Source: Ammonifex thiophilus
GTDB taxonomy: Bacteria; Bacillota; Desulfotomaculia; Desulfotomaculales; Ammonificaceae
Direction: 5' to 3'
NCBI RefSeq assembly: GCF_003368535.1
Contig: NZ_QSLN01000002.1
Span: 1-64,000, forward strand
DNA: 64,000 bases
A program made the position numbers and the translations under genes. The notes beneath the pieces are model-generated. The model was given only the letters and a program-made list of their open reading frames with translations. It was not told the DNA's origin and made no database searches. Positions 44,393 through 52,959 of the stretch are shown in pieces. Each line of letters starts with the position of its first letter. Position 1 is the first letter of the stretch.

Positions 44393-44422
44393 TTGACCAA
44401 GCTTCGCGCCTGGCGTTAAAAT
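44393..44422 (+). promoter_or_regulatory. Promoter of the biotin operon
   Basis: TTGACC (44393-44398), 18 bases and TAAAAT (44417-44422). The BirA-type operator begins at the last bases of the -10 box. Confidence 0.7.
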
Positions 44423-44453
44423 GTAAACCATAAAAGCCGTATTAGGTTTACGT
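44421..44453 (+). promoter_or_regulatory. BirA-type biotin operator
   Basis: ATGTAAACC and GGTTTACGT form an inverted repeat separated by 15 bases, the arrangement of BirA boxes in Firmicutes (TTGTTAACC / GGTTAACAA types). It lies immediately after the -10 box and before the bioF remnant, so biotinyl-AMP-bound BirA should repress the operon. Confidence 0.78.
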
Positions 44454-44474
44454 TTTGGAGAGAGGTCACCACCG

Positions 44475-44975
44475 GTGTTGTGGGAGACAGAGCTTCGAAA
44501 AATGGAGGAGAAGAAGCTCCGGCGTTACCTCCACCCTCTCTTGCCTCTAGCCCCGCACCGCGCTCTATCGAGGGGCAGAGAGGTGGTTCTTTTCTGCTCC
44601 AACAACTATCTAGGGCTTACTCACCACCCCCGGGTAATAGCCGCCGCGATTTCCGCCTTGCGCGTCCTGGAGGAAGATCCTGAGCCACAAGCCCGCCTTA
44701 AGGCCAATATTTCCCGGCTGGCCGAGGGGTTAAAAGCCCTGGGCCTCCCGGCAAGCGGGGAGACCCCGATTTTCCCCGTGGTCCTGGGAAGCGAAGGACG
44801 GGCTCTGAAGGTAGCTTCTCTCCTTTTCGCCAAGGGGTTCTACGTTCCCGCCATAAGGCCTCCTACGGTGCCTCCTGGCACGGCCCGGCTCAGGGTATCG
44901 GTGAATGCCCTGCACACTCCTTATGAGATAGACTCTTTCTTAAAGGCGCTGGCCGAAACGCTAAAGGAGGTTTGA
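44475..44975 (+). pseudogene. bioF: 8-amino-7-oxononanoate synthase with the catalytic middle deleted
   Basis: The 166-residue frame is the two ends of BioF joined. Residues 1-55 give the N-terminal part (GREVVLFCSNNYLGLTHHP). From ISALRVLEEDP onward it is the C-terminal domain with FYVPAIRPPTVPPGTARLRVSV. About 210 residues are missing, including the PLP-binding Lys and the substrate pocket, while a normal BioF has about 385. The reading frame is kept, the GTG start has GGAGAG upstream, and the operator and downstream bioD/bioB remain, so the protein may still be made. It cannot carry out the pimeloyl-CoA plus alanine condensation. Confidence 0.88.
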
Positions 44976-44978
44976 AGC

Positions 44979-45707
44979 TTGAAGCTACCTTCTCTCTTTG
45001 TGACCGGAACGGATACCGAGGTGGGGAAAACGGTGGTAAGTGCCCTTTTAGGCCTCATCTACTGGCAGCAGGGAGCGCGGGCAGCTTACCTCAAACCGGT
45101 AGCCACCGGAGGAAACGCGGATCCCTCTTTCGTAGCCCGGATTTTAGAACTTGACGAGCCCCAGGACATCATTTGCCCCTACGTCTTTAAAGAGCCCTTC
45201 TCCCCCCACCTGGCCGCACGCCTGGCCGGGCGCCAAATAAGGCGTGATGTCATCAGCGAGTGCTACGCCTACCTGGCCAAGCACTACGACGCGGTGATAG
45301 TAGAGGGAGCGGGAGGGCTTATGGTTCCCCTGGGACCTTCTTACTTGATAGCCGATCTGGCCCGGGATTTGGGACTCCCCCTCTTAGTAGTAGCCCGCTC
45401 GGGACTGGGGACCATCAATCACACGCTGCTTACTCTAGCCACCGCCCTGCAAGCGGGTCTCAGTGTAATGGGAGTGGTCATCAACCGCTACCCCCGCACT
45501 AACCCCGACCCGGTAGCCAAGGACAACCCTCGAACTATTGCCAGCTTTAGCGGCCTGCCGGTGCTGGCCCTGGTTCCCGAGATAGAAGGGCTTGACCTTT
45601 CGTTCATAAACCGTAAGCTACTGGAGGATGTGGCCGCCGAGGTTACCCGCCAGCACCCGGAGCTCCTGGAACGCTTACGACTTTTCGGCCGGGAAGAAGA
45701 ACGATGA
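44979..45707 (+). CDS. bioD: Dethiobiotin synthetase
   Basis: The 242-residue BioD closes the ureido ring of biotin using CO2 and ATP. It has the P-loop FVTGTDTEVGKTVVSALL and VEGAGGLMVPLGPSYLIADLA. It follows the bioF remnant by three bases and overlaps bioB by four, with AAAGGAGG before its TTG start. Confidence 0.95.
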   Translation: MKLPSLFVTGTDTEVGKTVVSALLGLIYWQQGARAAYLKPVATGGNADPSFVARILELDEPQDIICPYVFKEPFSPHLAARLAGRQIRRDVISECYAYLAKHYDAVIVEGAGGLMVPLGPSYLIADLARDLGLPLLVVARSGLGTINHTLLTLATALQAGLSVMGVVINRYPRTNPDPVAKDNPRTIASFSGLPVLALVPEIEGLDLSFINRKLLEDVAAEVTRQHPELLERLRLFGREEER

Positions 45708-46687
45708 AGGAGCTTGTGCGCCTGCAAAGCCTGGCCGAGCGGGTGCTGGCCGGAGAAAACATAGGTAGCAAAGAAGCAGAAGAACTATTTTCCCTGCCTC
45801 CGGAATACACCCCTTTACTCCTGGGCTTTGCCCACCTCATAAAGCTTAAGTTCCGGGGGAAGAAGGTAAGCCTCTGCGCCATTGTCAATGCCCGCTCGGG
45901 CAGGTGCCCGGAAGACTGCCGCTTCTGCGCCCAGTCGGTTCACTATAAGACCAGAGCTCCTTCCTACCCCCTCTTGCCAGAAGAGGAGGTGCTGGAGAAA
46001 GCACGGTTGGTTTACCGGGCCGGAATCCGGCGTTTTAGTCTCGTCACCAGCGGTCCTCGCCCGGGTAAAGACTTTGAGCGGCTTTGCCGCCTGATACGCC
46101 TCTTAAAAAAGGAGCTCCCAGGGCTCAAAGTTTGCGCTTCCCTGGGAGCCTTGAACCGGAAAGAGGCCCTGGAACTAAAGGAGGCGGGGCTGGATCGCTA
46201 CCACCATAACCTGGAAACATCTCCTAGCTTTTTCCCCCGTATTTGCACCACCCACCGTTTCGAAGATCGGCTGGCCACCTGCTGGACAGCTGCCGAAGCC
46301 GGCCTGGAGCTTTGCAGCGGGGGGATAATAGGCCTGGGGGAAAGCCCCGCCCAGCGCTGGGAACTGGCCCTGGCCCTGAGGGAGCTCCCCGTGGTCTCGG
46401 TGCCGGTGAATATCCTGCACCCTATTCCCGGCACCCCGCTGGAGAACCAACTCCCGCTCTCTCCGGAGGAAATCCTGCGCTCCCTGGCCGTTTTCCGCTT
46501 CCTCCTGCCCCGCGTGGCCCTGCGCTACGCCGGGGGAAGGGAGTTCAATCTCAGGGATACCCAGGGGTTGGGGCTCTGGGGAGGGGTGGACGGCATGATC
46601 ACGGGGAACTACCTCACCACCCCAGGCCAGGGGATAGAGCGGGATTTAAAGCTTCTGACCGACCTGGGCCTGGAAGCCGAGCCCTAA
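45704..46687 (+). CDS. bioB: Biotin synthase
   Basis: The 327-residue radical SAM enzyme inserts sulfur into dethiobiotin. The SAM-cluster motif is CPEDCRFCAQS with CxxxCxxC. The body has YHHNLETSPSFFPRICTTHRFEDRL and IGLGESPAQRWELA, and near the C-terminus RYAGGRE and MITGNYLTTPGQG. It is intact, last in the operon, and remains downstream of the broken bioF. Confidence 0.95.
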   Translation: MKELVRLQSLAERVLAGENIGSKEAEELFSLPPEYTPLLLGFAHLIKLKFRGKKVSLCAIVNARSGRCPEDCRFCAQSVHYKTRAPSYPLLPEEEVLEKARLVYRAGIRRFSLVTSGPRPGKDFERLCRLIRLLKKELPGLKVCASLGALNRKEALELKEAGLDRYHHNLETSPSFFPRICTTHRFEDRLATCWTAAEAGLELCSGGIIGLGESPAQRWELALALRELPVVSVPVNILHPIPGTPLENQLPLSPEEILRSLAVFRFLLPRVALRYAGGREFNLRDTQGLGLWGGVDGMITGNYLTTPGQGIERDLKLLTDLGLEAEP

Positions 46688-46713
46688 CCTGTACCGGCAG
46701 TCTTCAAACGAGA

Positions 46714-46735
46714 ACGGGGGCCGTCTGGCCCCCGT
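46714..46735. terminator. Hairpin between bioB and the convergent copper-amine-oxidase-N gene
   Basis: ACGGGGGCC and GGCCCCCGT form a 9-bp stem with a 4-base loop between convergent genes. Neither side has a long T run, so it may act as a shared, weak terminator. Confidence 0.55.
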
Positions 46736-46751
46736 GGCTGGATAAGCTCAG

Positions 46752-48458
46752 CTAACTGGTCAGAATGTTGACCACAGTCAATCCGCGCTCCTGGCTCACC
46801 TCCAGCCGGACCCCCACCATCTCCTGCGCTACGAAGCGCAGGGGCACAAAGGTGCGGTCGCCCACAATGATGGGCGCGGTGTCCATCTTCTTGGTTACGC
46901 CGTTGACCGAGTAGGCGCTCTGGTCGATGTACATCTTGATAACCTTATCCCCCTTGGTAACCGTAACCTCCCGGTTGACCGGATTCCAATCCACCTGGCA
47001 ACCCAAAGCCTCCATCAAGGCCCGTGCCGGAACCATGGTGCGGTTATTCTGGTCGATAAAGGCCGGCGGTTCGGTGAAGAAGAGCTGGCCGTTGAGCTTC
47101 AGGATCACGTTGGCCGGGCTAACCGGTGTCACCGGCGCGGGGGGCGGGGTGGGAGCGATCGTCTCCAGGTTAACGCTGTTCTCCGGCGTGAGCTGGGGAG
47201 TTTCCACCTTCACGTTGGGGTCAACCCGGTCGATGCTGTCCCCCACCAACTCCAGATCTAACTGCACTTTGCCCGTCTTTTCGTCCACCGCCCTGGCGGT
47301 AATAGTTACGTGCGAATTGGCTTGCTGGCCTTGGATAAGGGTATAGCTTGCCAGCTCCCCGCTGATCCTAAGCCCTTCGGGCAGTAGCAGGTGAAGCTTC
47401 AAAGCAGTGTTGCTCCGCGAGTCCCCTCTGGTGCCGACGCAGCTGCTGTTAATCTCCAGCCCACCCAGCGTCTTGCCCTCATCGACGAAGGTCCAGGCCG
47501 CCTTCAGCTCCTTGGTTCCGCCAGGTAGGAGCGAAGCCCGGTAGCAAAACTCCTGGAGGCGGAAGTTCTGGGCCAGCTCATGCGCGTCCGCCCGGGTGGG
47601 ATAATCGCCCGCCTTCACCGCCTCGTCGATCTTCTGGACGATGTCCCTTTTGAGCTGTTCCCTCATCTTTTTCGGATCGAGATCGGACGGCATCACGGCT
47701 CTGGTAAACATCGAATTGGGCGCGGGCCCCAGACTCACAGTCGCACCAGAAGAGGAAACGAAATTGGCTACCAGCTCGGCGAAGCGTTCCTTCTCGTTCT
47801 TCACCTTTTCTACCAAGTTGCCCAGCGTCTCTTCCCAGCCGGCCTGGTCGAGTTCCAGGGTAAACTGGGTGGGCGTTACCCGGAAATACTTAGAAGGAAT
47901 GGCTTCCAGGAAGAAGCGCAAAAGCTCTTTGAGTTCGGGGGGCATTTGCTGTTCGCGGTAGTAACTTATATTCTTCCATATGTCACCGAGCTCCGGGCCC
48001 TGAACGTAAAGGTAGGTAGGTAAGAGCTGTAACTCCTCTTCGGAAGGGCCGGCTTCCGGCGGAAGCATGTGCCGCAAAAGCTCCAGGAAGCTTTTGTCCA
48101 AGATCACCTTATCCCCGTCGAGGTACGCGCGCACCGGGTAAGTATGCCCCTGCAAGTTGACCTGCATGTCTATAGCCATCTTCTTTTCGGAGGCGTTAAG
48201 CTTGCTATCCAGATCGATGACCGCTCCCTGAAGCTTAAGCCCCGTCATCTCAGCCAGACTGCCCGAGAAGCGTGTGATTTTTAACTGCCCCTTGCTGGTG
48301 GACTTGTCGTAGAACTCGCCAGGATAAGGGGTCGAGAGGCCCTTGAGCTGGTCAAGCAGCATCGCTTGAGGAGAGGAGGTCTGCGCCGCAGCGCCGAAAG
48401 CCAGGCTGAGGCAAAGCCACAACGAAAGGGTGATCACCAGGAATGTCCTTCTCCGCAC
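46752..48458 (-). CDS. Secreted protein with C-terminal copper-amine-oxidase N-like domain
   Basis: A 568-residue exported protein. The signal peptide is MRRRTFLVITLSLWLCLSLAFGAAAQT. A long, unrecognised middle region (30-440) resembles secreted lipoprotein-like proteins of clostridia. The C-terminal 110 residues form a copper-amine-oxidase N-terminal-type domain: VILKLNGQLFFTEPPAFIDQ, NRTMVPARALMEALGCQVDW, DRTFVPLRFVAQ. This domain is a surface adhesion or stalk module, not an enzyme. The GTG start has GGGAGGG upstream. It probably works at the cell surface, and a related gene lies immediately upstream. Confidence 0.85.
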   Translation of the reverse strand: MRRRTFLVITLSLWLCLSLAFGAAAQTSSPQAMLLDQLKGLSTPYPGEFYDKSTSKGQLKITRFSGSLAEMTGLKLQGAVIDLDSKLNASEKKMAIDMQVNLQGHTYPVRAYLDGDKVILDKSFLELLRHMLPPEAGPSEEELQLLPTYLYVQGPELGDIWKNISYYREQQMPPELKELLRFFLEAIPSKYFRVTPTQFTLELDQAGWEETLGNLVEKVKNEKERFAELVANFVSSSGATVSLGPAPNSMFTRAVMPSDLDPKKMREQLKRDIVQKIDEAVKAGDYPTRADAHELAQNFRLQEFCYRASLLPGGTKELKAAWTFVDEGKTLGGLEINSSCVGTRGDSRSNTALKLHLLLPEGLRISGELASYTLIQGQQANSHVTITARAVDEKTGKVQLDLELVGDSIDRVDPNVKVETPQLTPENSVNLETIAPTPPPAPVTPVSPANVILKLNGQLFFTEPPAFIDQNNRTMVPARALMEALGCQVDWNPVNREVTVTKGDKVIKMYIDQSAYSVNGVTKKMDTAPIIVGDRTFVPLRFVAQEMVGVRLEVSQERGLTVVNILTS

Positions 48459-48628
48459 TAACTTTCCCTCCCATGGTTACAGTTTGTTTTCATGTTAATT
48501 AAAAAACAACTAGACGGTCAAGAATGGTTTAAGGCGTAAAGTATGCCATAAAAGCGCTTGTGAAGGGCAAAGTTCCAACAAATTTCGCCCTTTCTTGGCC
48601 TTATGCACTTTATCACTAGAAGAATATT

Positions 48629-49741
48629 TTACCAGACCACCAGCTGGCGCATCTCGTCGTAACCCTGCTGCTCCAGTTCGGCCGCGCTGGCGAATTGGGG
48701 CCAATCCTGCTTGTTGAAGGGGAGGTAGTTCCCCAGCGGGTCCTGGTAGAAGAACTTCACCGTGGCGGGCAAAACCTCGCCCCGATCGTTGAGCTCCGCC
48801 ACAACCTTGAGGAAGAGGTTGGCCTCCTCCGGCTGCTGCATATCCCGGCGAAGCTCCTGATCCCAGAAGGCGATCTTTTCCTCTACCTGGCGGATTTGCT
48901 CCGGGGTGAGTTTACTCCGGTTCTCCTCCAGAAACCTAATGCGTCCCTTCTGCACCGGCCACTCCGAGGGAGACGCCACCCCTATCCGGTAATGCACCTG
49001 GGTGGCGAAAATGGCCTCCGCCTGCTTGCCCTCACGGGCAAAGGACAGGCAGTTGATGGCCAGGTTTAAAAGCTGGTAGTGCTGGTACATCTCCTTCAGA
49101 AGGTCCGCCGCCCGTCCCTGGAGCTCCTCCAGCACTGGATCCACTTCCAGGTTGGCCACGCACCAATGCTGGTCGCAGGGCGCCACTGTAACCCACATCA
49201 CCTGGGAGCCCGCAGGCCCAGTAGAAGTCATTAAGTCGAATTTAACCTCGTAGAGCCATTTCCCACCGGGCAAGGACACTTCCTTGATCACCCCATACTT
49301 TTCCACCCAGGGGCTGGAAGTGCTAGTCACCCATCCCAGGCTGGCGAAATCGGCATACTTCTGCTGCCGGAGCTCGGGAGAAAAAAGGGCGTACTGCAGC
49401 GCACCGTTGCGCGTCTGTACCCCCCGGGCCCACTCCTCCACCGCCGCCCGCGGGGTGGCCGGGGCCAAAGCTTTCTCCAGGAGCTCCAGACGCCGCTCCA
49501 AATCGTTGGAAATATAGACGGTGGAAGTGCGCCCGTCCCAGTCCACCCGACACTTAAGAGCCTCCGCCACCCAACGCACCGGCACCAGCACCCGGTCGCC
49601 GGAAATGACCGGCGGGACATCGGGCTTAATCTCCTTGCCGTTCACCACCAGCTTGACGGTGTCGGCGCCCCAAACGGCTACCGCCCCCACCGCTAAGAGC
49701 GCCAGCATCACCGGCAGGAGCCACCATTTCCTTGCCTTCAT
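48629..49741 (-). CDS. Secreted protein with N-terminal copper-amine-oxidase N-like domain
   Basis: A 370-residue exported protein. The signal peptide MKARKWWLLPVMLALLAVGAVAVWGA is followed by one copper-amine-oxidase-N module (VKLVVNGKEIKPDVPPVISG, DRVLVPVRWVAEALKCRVDWDG) and then an unrecognised helical region with RAAVEEWARGVQTRNGALQYALF. No catalytic signature is seen. It is about 170 bases upstream of another protein with the same domain at the other end, so the two are likely functionally related surface proteins. Confidence 0.82.
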   Translation of the reverse strand: MKARKWWLLPVMLALLAVGAVAVWGADTVKLVVNGKEIKPDVPPVISGDRVLVPVRWVAEALKCRVDWDGRTSTVYISNDLERRLELLEKALAPATPRAAVEEWARGVQTRNGALQYALFSPELRQQKYADFASLGWVTSTSSPWVEKYGVIKEVSLPGGKWLYEVKFDLMTSTGPAGSQVMWVTVAPCDQHWCVANLEVDPVLEELQGRAADLLKEMYQHYQLLNLAINCLSFAREGKQAEAIFATQVHYRIGVASPSEWPVQKGRIRFLEENRSKLTPEQIRQVEEKIAFWDQELRRDMQQPEEANLFLKVVAELNDRGEVLPATVKFFYQDPLGNYLPFNKQDWPQFASAAELEQQGYDEMRQLVVW

Positions 49742-49844
49742 CCTCGTCCCTCCCGAAGGTTAAAGATTTCCCTCAGGCAAGGGTTCGCCTGCCGGGATGT
49801 CAAATCCTGCCGGTGGTAAACAAAAAGTAAAAAATTTTCTCCCG

Positions 49845-50759
49845 CTACATCTCCTGCAGCCGGCGGATGCGCTCTTCGATGGGCGGATGGGTGGAAAAGA
49901 GGCCGGCCCAGAAGCTTCCTTCCCCTTCCTTGAAGGGATGCACGATGTACATGCCGGCGGTGGCAGGGGTGGCCCGCTTGACCGTAGCGTGATGCTCTTT
50001 GAGCAAGGTCAGAGCCTTGATGAGGCCCTGCGGGTTGCGGGTCAAATCCACCGCCGAAGCATCGGCCTGGAATTCTCGGTTGCGGGAAAGAGCGAATTGA
50101 GTGAGCACCGCCGCCAGGGGAGCCAGCAAAAGCAGCAACACCGCCACCACATAAAGCAGCGCATCCAAGCCGCTCCGGTCCCGGTCGCGCCGCTCCTCCC
50201 GCCCGCCCGAGAAAAGCCCCCCGTAGAAAAGCAAGCGTTGCCCCAGGTCAGATAGAAGCACGATTACCCCCACCAGGGCGATGGCCAGGGTCATGAGGCG
50301 GGAATCGCCGTTGCGAAGGTGAGAGAGTTCGTGGGCCGCCACGCCCTCCAGTGCTTCCCGATCCAGGAGCTGGAGGAGGCCGGTGGTGAAGGCCACCGCT
50401 CCCGCCTCCGGACGCAGGCCCACGGCGAAGGCGTTAGGGGCCGGATCGTCCACCACGTAAACTTTAGGTTTGGGCATACGGGCAGCCAGGGCCAGCTCCT
50501 CCACCACGTGGTGCAGTTCCGGGTACTCTTCCTCAGAAACTTCACGCGCTCCGGCCAGATTCAGCACCTGCCAGGATGCGGTGGCGTAAGTGAAGGGAAG
50601 GTAAAAGGCGGCGAAGATCAATCCCAAGCCCAACCCCAGGCGGGTATCGCCCATGACGTAGCCCACCGCCGCCCCCACCGAGGCCAGCAGGAGCGCAAAA
50701 AAGCCCATGAGCAGATAGGTGCGGCGCTGGTTCCGCCGCAGGGCCTCGTACAAGATCAT
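49845..50759 (-). CDS. HtpX-like M48 zinc metalloprotease
   Basis: A 304-residue membrane protease of the M48/HtpX family. After two N-terminal membrane helices comes the zinc motif HELSHLRNGDSR. Two more helices and the third-ligand region REFQADASAVDLTRNP follow. The ATG at 50759 (MILYEALRRNQRRT) has AGGTG six bases upstream; the frame opens nine bases earlier at a GTG. It follows a lemA gene, a common pairing that suggests membrane protein quality control. Confidence 0.92.
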   Translation of the reverse strand: MILYEALRRNQRRTYLLMGFFALLLASVGAAVGYVMGDTRLGLGLGLIFAAFYLPFTYATASWQVLNLAGAREVSEEEYPELHHVVEELALAARMPKPKVYVVDDPAPNAFAVGLRPEAGAVAFTTGLLQLLDREALEGVAAHELSHLRNGDSRLMTLAIALVGVIVLLSDLGQRLLFYGGLFSGGREERRDRDRSGLDALLYVVAVLLLLLAPLAAVLTQFALSRNREFQADASAVDLTRNPQGLIKALTLLKEHHATVKRATPATAGMYIVHPFKEGEGSFWAGLFSTHPPIEERIRRLQEM

Positions 50760-50779
50760 AGCCATCACCTAGACCCGCC

Positions 50780-51328
50780 CTAAGTGAGCTTAACCTGCAG
50801 GGCTTCCCGCTCCTCTTCAGGGATAGCGAGCTGCTCCACCCTCCGAAAGCCGAAAAGCGAAGCCAAGATATTGGCCGGGAAGACCTCCCGCCGGATGTTG
50901 TACTCCGCCACCGTTTTGTTATACAGCTGGCGAGCATAAGCGATCTTATTCTCCGTAGTGGTGAGCTCCTCCTGCAGGCGCAGGAAAGTGGTGTTGGCCT
51001 TGAGATCGGGGTAGGCCTCGGCCAGGGCGAAAAGGTGCCGCAGCGCTCCACCCAGCTCCTGGTTGGCCTCCATGCGCTCTTCCGGAGTTCCTTGGATCAG
51101 ACGGCTCCGCATCTCGACGATCTTGGCTAGGGTCTCTTGCTCGTACTTCATGTAGCCCTTAACCGTCTCCACCAAATTGGGGATGAGATCGTGGCGGCGC
51201 TTCAGCTGCACGTCGATCTGAGCCCAGGATTCCTGGATCCAATTGCGGTAGCGCACCAACCCGTTGTAAACCAGGACGGCGTAGAGAGCCACTGCCAGGA
51301 CTATGCCCAGCGCTATATACCCCAGCAT
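50780..51328 (-). CDS. LemA family protein
   Basis: A 182-residue protein with one N-terminal membrane helix (MLGYIALGIVLAVALYAVLVYNGL) and the LemA helical domain: ESWAQIDVQLKRRHDLIPNLVETVKGYMKYE, AYPDLKANTTFLRLQEEL, ENKIAYARQLYNKTVAEYN. The ATG at 51328 has AAGGAG ten bases upstream. It is co-transcribed with the HtpX-like protease. The function is not established. Confidence 0.93.
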   Translation of the reverse strand: MLGYIALGIVLAVALYAVLVYNGLVRYRNWIQESWAQIDVQLKRRHDLIPNLVETVKGYMKYEQETLAKIVEMRSRLIQGTPEERMEANQELGGALRHLFALAEAYPDLKANTTFLRLQEELTTTENKIAYARQLYNKTVAEYNIRREVFPANILASLFGFRRVEQLAIPEEEREALQVKLT

Positions 51329-51349
51329 TTGGCGAACGCTCCTTTCCAA

Positions 51350-51788
51350 AATAGTTAAAGCTAACCGCTAACGAGCATACCACAGCTTTCCTTGCCCGGC
51401 AAGCCGTCAACCGCCTTGAACTGTGTCAATCCACTGTAGGAACCGACCCCGAACCGGAGCGAACTACCAGAGAAGACTGACATTTCGGCTCAAAGCTTTG
51501 AGAGCACAAGGTTCAGGGAAGTCACCGAACCCCGTAAAGCAGGAAGATTATCGAACACCTCACCTGATACCTTCCTCAGCCTCTGCCTTTCTTCCTCAAC
51601 GGCAGCCTTATCGATCTCTAAAGCCTTTAAGCCCTCCTCCTATCGGGCTACAGCAAGGAAACACCATTCGCCTTCGCCACTCGCAACCGAGCCATCTGGT
51701 CTACCCCACGAGCAAAGTCCTGAGCCATAGGCCGCGCAGATCAAGCCGCGCCGCCAAAATATGACTCACGTGCGCCTCTGCACTCACC
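51350..51788 (-). other. Gene-free region with decayed coding traces
   Basis: About 440 bases without an intact gene. On the minus strand, one frame at 51490-51639 reads GLKALEIDKAAVEEERQRLR through SLNLVLSKL and has coding-like composition but no start codon. A second short frame (MAQDFARGVDQMARLRVAKA) lies just upstream at about 51645-51730. They may be remains of one or two small genes. No IS ends or RNA gene recognised. Confidence 0.3.
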
Positions 51789-52931
51789 CTAGCTTCCCCT
51801 GGACAGAGAGAGCAGGTAAAGCTTCCCGCCCCGCGGCCCGGCGGTGGCCACGTAAAGATGTCCTTCGGAGCGGCCGACGTAAATCGGCTCCTTATCCAGA
51901 GAGAGTTCGGCCAGCCGCTCTACCTCACCCTGCCGGAAAGAGAAGAGGATAAGTCGCCGCTGGTCCCCCTCGGAGTAGCAGAGGACCGGCACCAGGATGG
52001 CGCGGCGGGCGGGGTCGAACCAGGGCTGGGTGTAAGGAGCTCCAGCATAGAATTCTTGCTTCTCCAGGCCGCCCTTGGCCCGCAAGTCTTCCCCTATCCC
52101 CTGCCGCCAGCTGGAGAAAACATTCCGGCCCATGGCTACTAACTCGTCCGTGTCGGGATTGTAAGCTAAACCAAAGATGCGGTTTTCGGCCGGTACATTG
52201 AGCTTTTTCCAGGTAATCCCACCGTCTTCCGATTCCTGCACTCCGGTCCAGGTGCCACCCATAGAGCCGCGCCACACCCATAAGCGCTTGGAGTTTCGGG
52301 GATCAAAAAGCAGACCATCAGCCCCGGCCGGGACTTGACCGGGCAGAGATTTGACCTGTCAGTGTTTCCCTTCATCTTCAGTCTCCAGATAGTCTTTGAG
52401 GGAAAGGAGCTCCCCCAGATCGGCGAGATAAGCCAAGGCTTCGCTACCGGGAGTGGAAAAGATGTAAGCCCTTTGCGGCTCGGTCGGGTCTGTAACCACC
52501 AGCCAGGGCGGGCAGGCAAATTCACCGGCGGTGCCGGGCACGAGCTCCCAGGTCTTCCCCGCATCCCGGGTGAAATAGAGGGCGAAATTCTTCTCCCCCG
52601 GCTTCCGGGCCCAGACGAAGGGAAAAGACGAGGTACCAAAGACATAGTTCACCTGCTCGAAAACGCTTACCGGCTTCAGCTCCCTGCCGGGGGAGGAGCT
52701 GCGGAAAAGGGTGCAGGCGAAGCCCGCGCAACCGCCCTTCGAGCTCGGCTCGGATTCCTGAAGGGGCCGGTAAGCCAGAACCCCGGACCGGCTCACGTGA
52801 ATGACGTAGGTGTTGGGTGGTAAGTCAAACTGCCCTGTCAAAGCTTCCCCTCCCCGGAACCCCTCGCGCGCGCAACCTAGCCACAGCACCAATCCGCCTA
52901 GTAGTAGCAGCCAATACCACCGCCAACTCAT
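51789..52931 (-). pseudogene. Lipoprotein with BNR/sialidase-like repeats, split by in-frame TGA
   Basis: A lipoprotein-type signal (MSWRWYWLLLLGGLVLWLGC) starts a frame of 380 codons interrupted by TGA at 52359-52361. Reading straight on past the stop in the same frame gives a continuous protein: VKSLPGQVPAGADGLLFDPR and onward. BNR-type motifs occur on both sides (YFTRDAGKTWELV and SEDGGITWKKL). It resembles a beta-propeller surface protein (YCF48/sortilin type). This is a nonsense mutation, a sequencing error, or recoding. Selenocysteine is unlikely from its context. It lies behind the sigma/anti-sigma pair and may be their target or cargo gene. Confidence 0.75.
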
Positions 52932-52959
52932 AAACCTTTATCCCTCCTCAGCTAAACTC

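Noticed and set aside
52340-52400. Selenocysteine reading of the TGA in the BNR lipoprotein gene
   Set aside because: The codon is flanked by His and Gln-Val-Lys with no redox motif, and I see no convincing SECIS-like hairpin directly after it.
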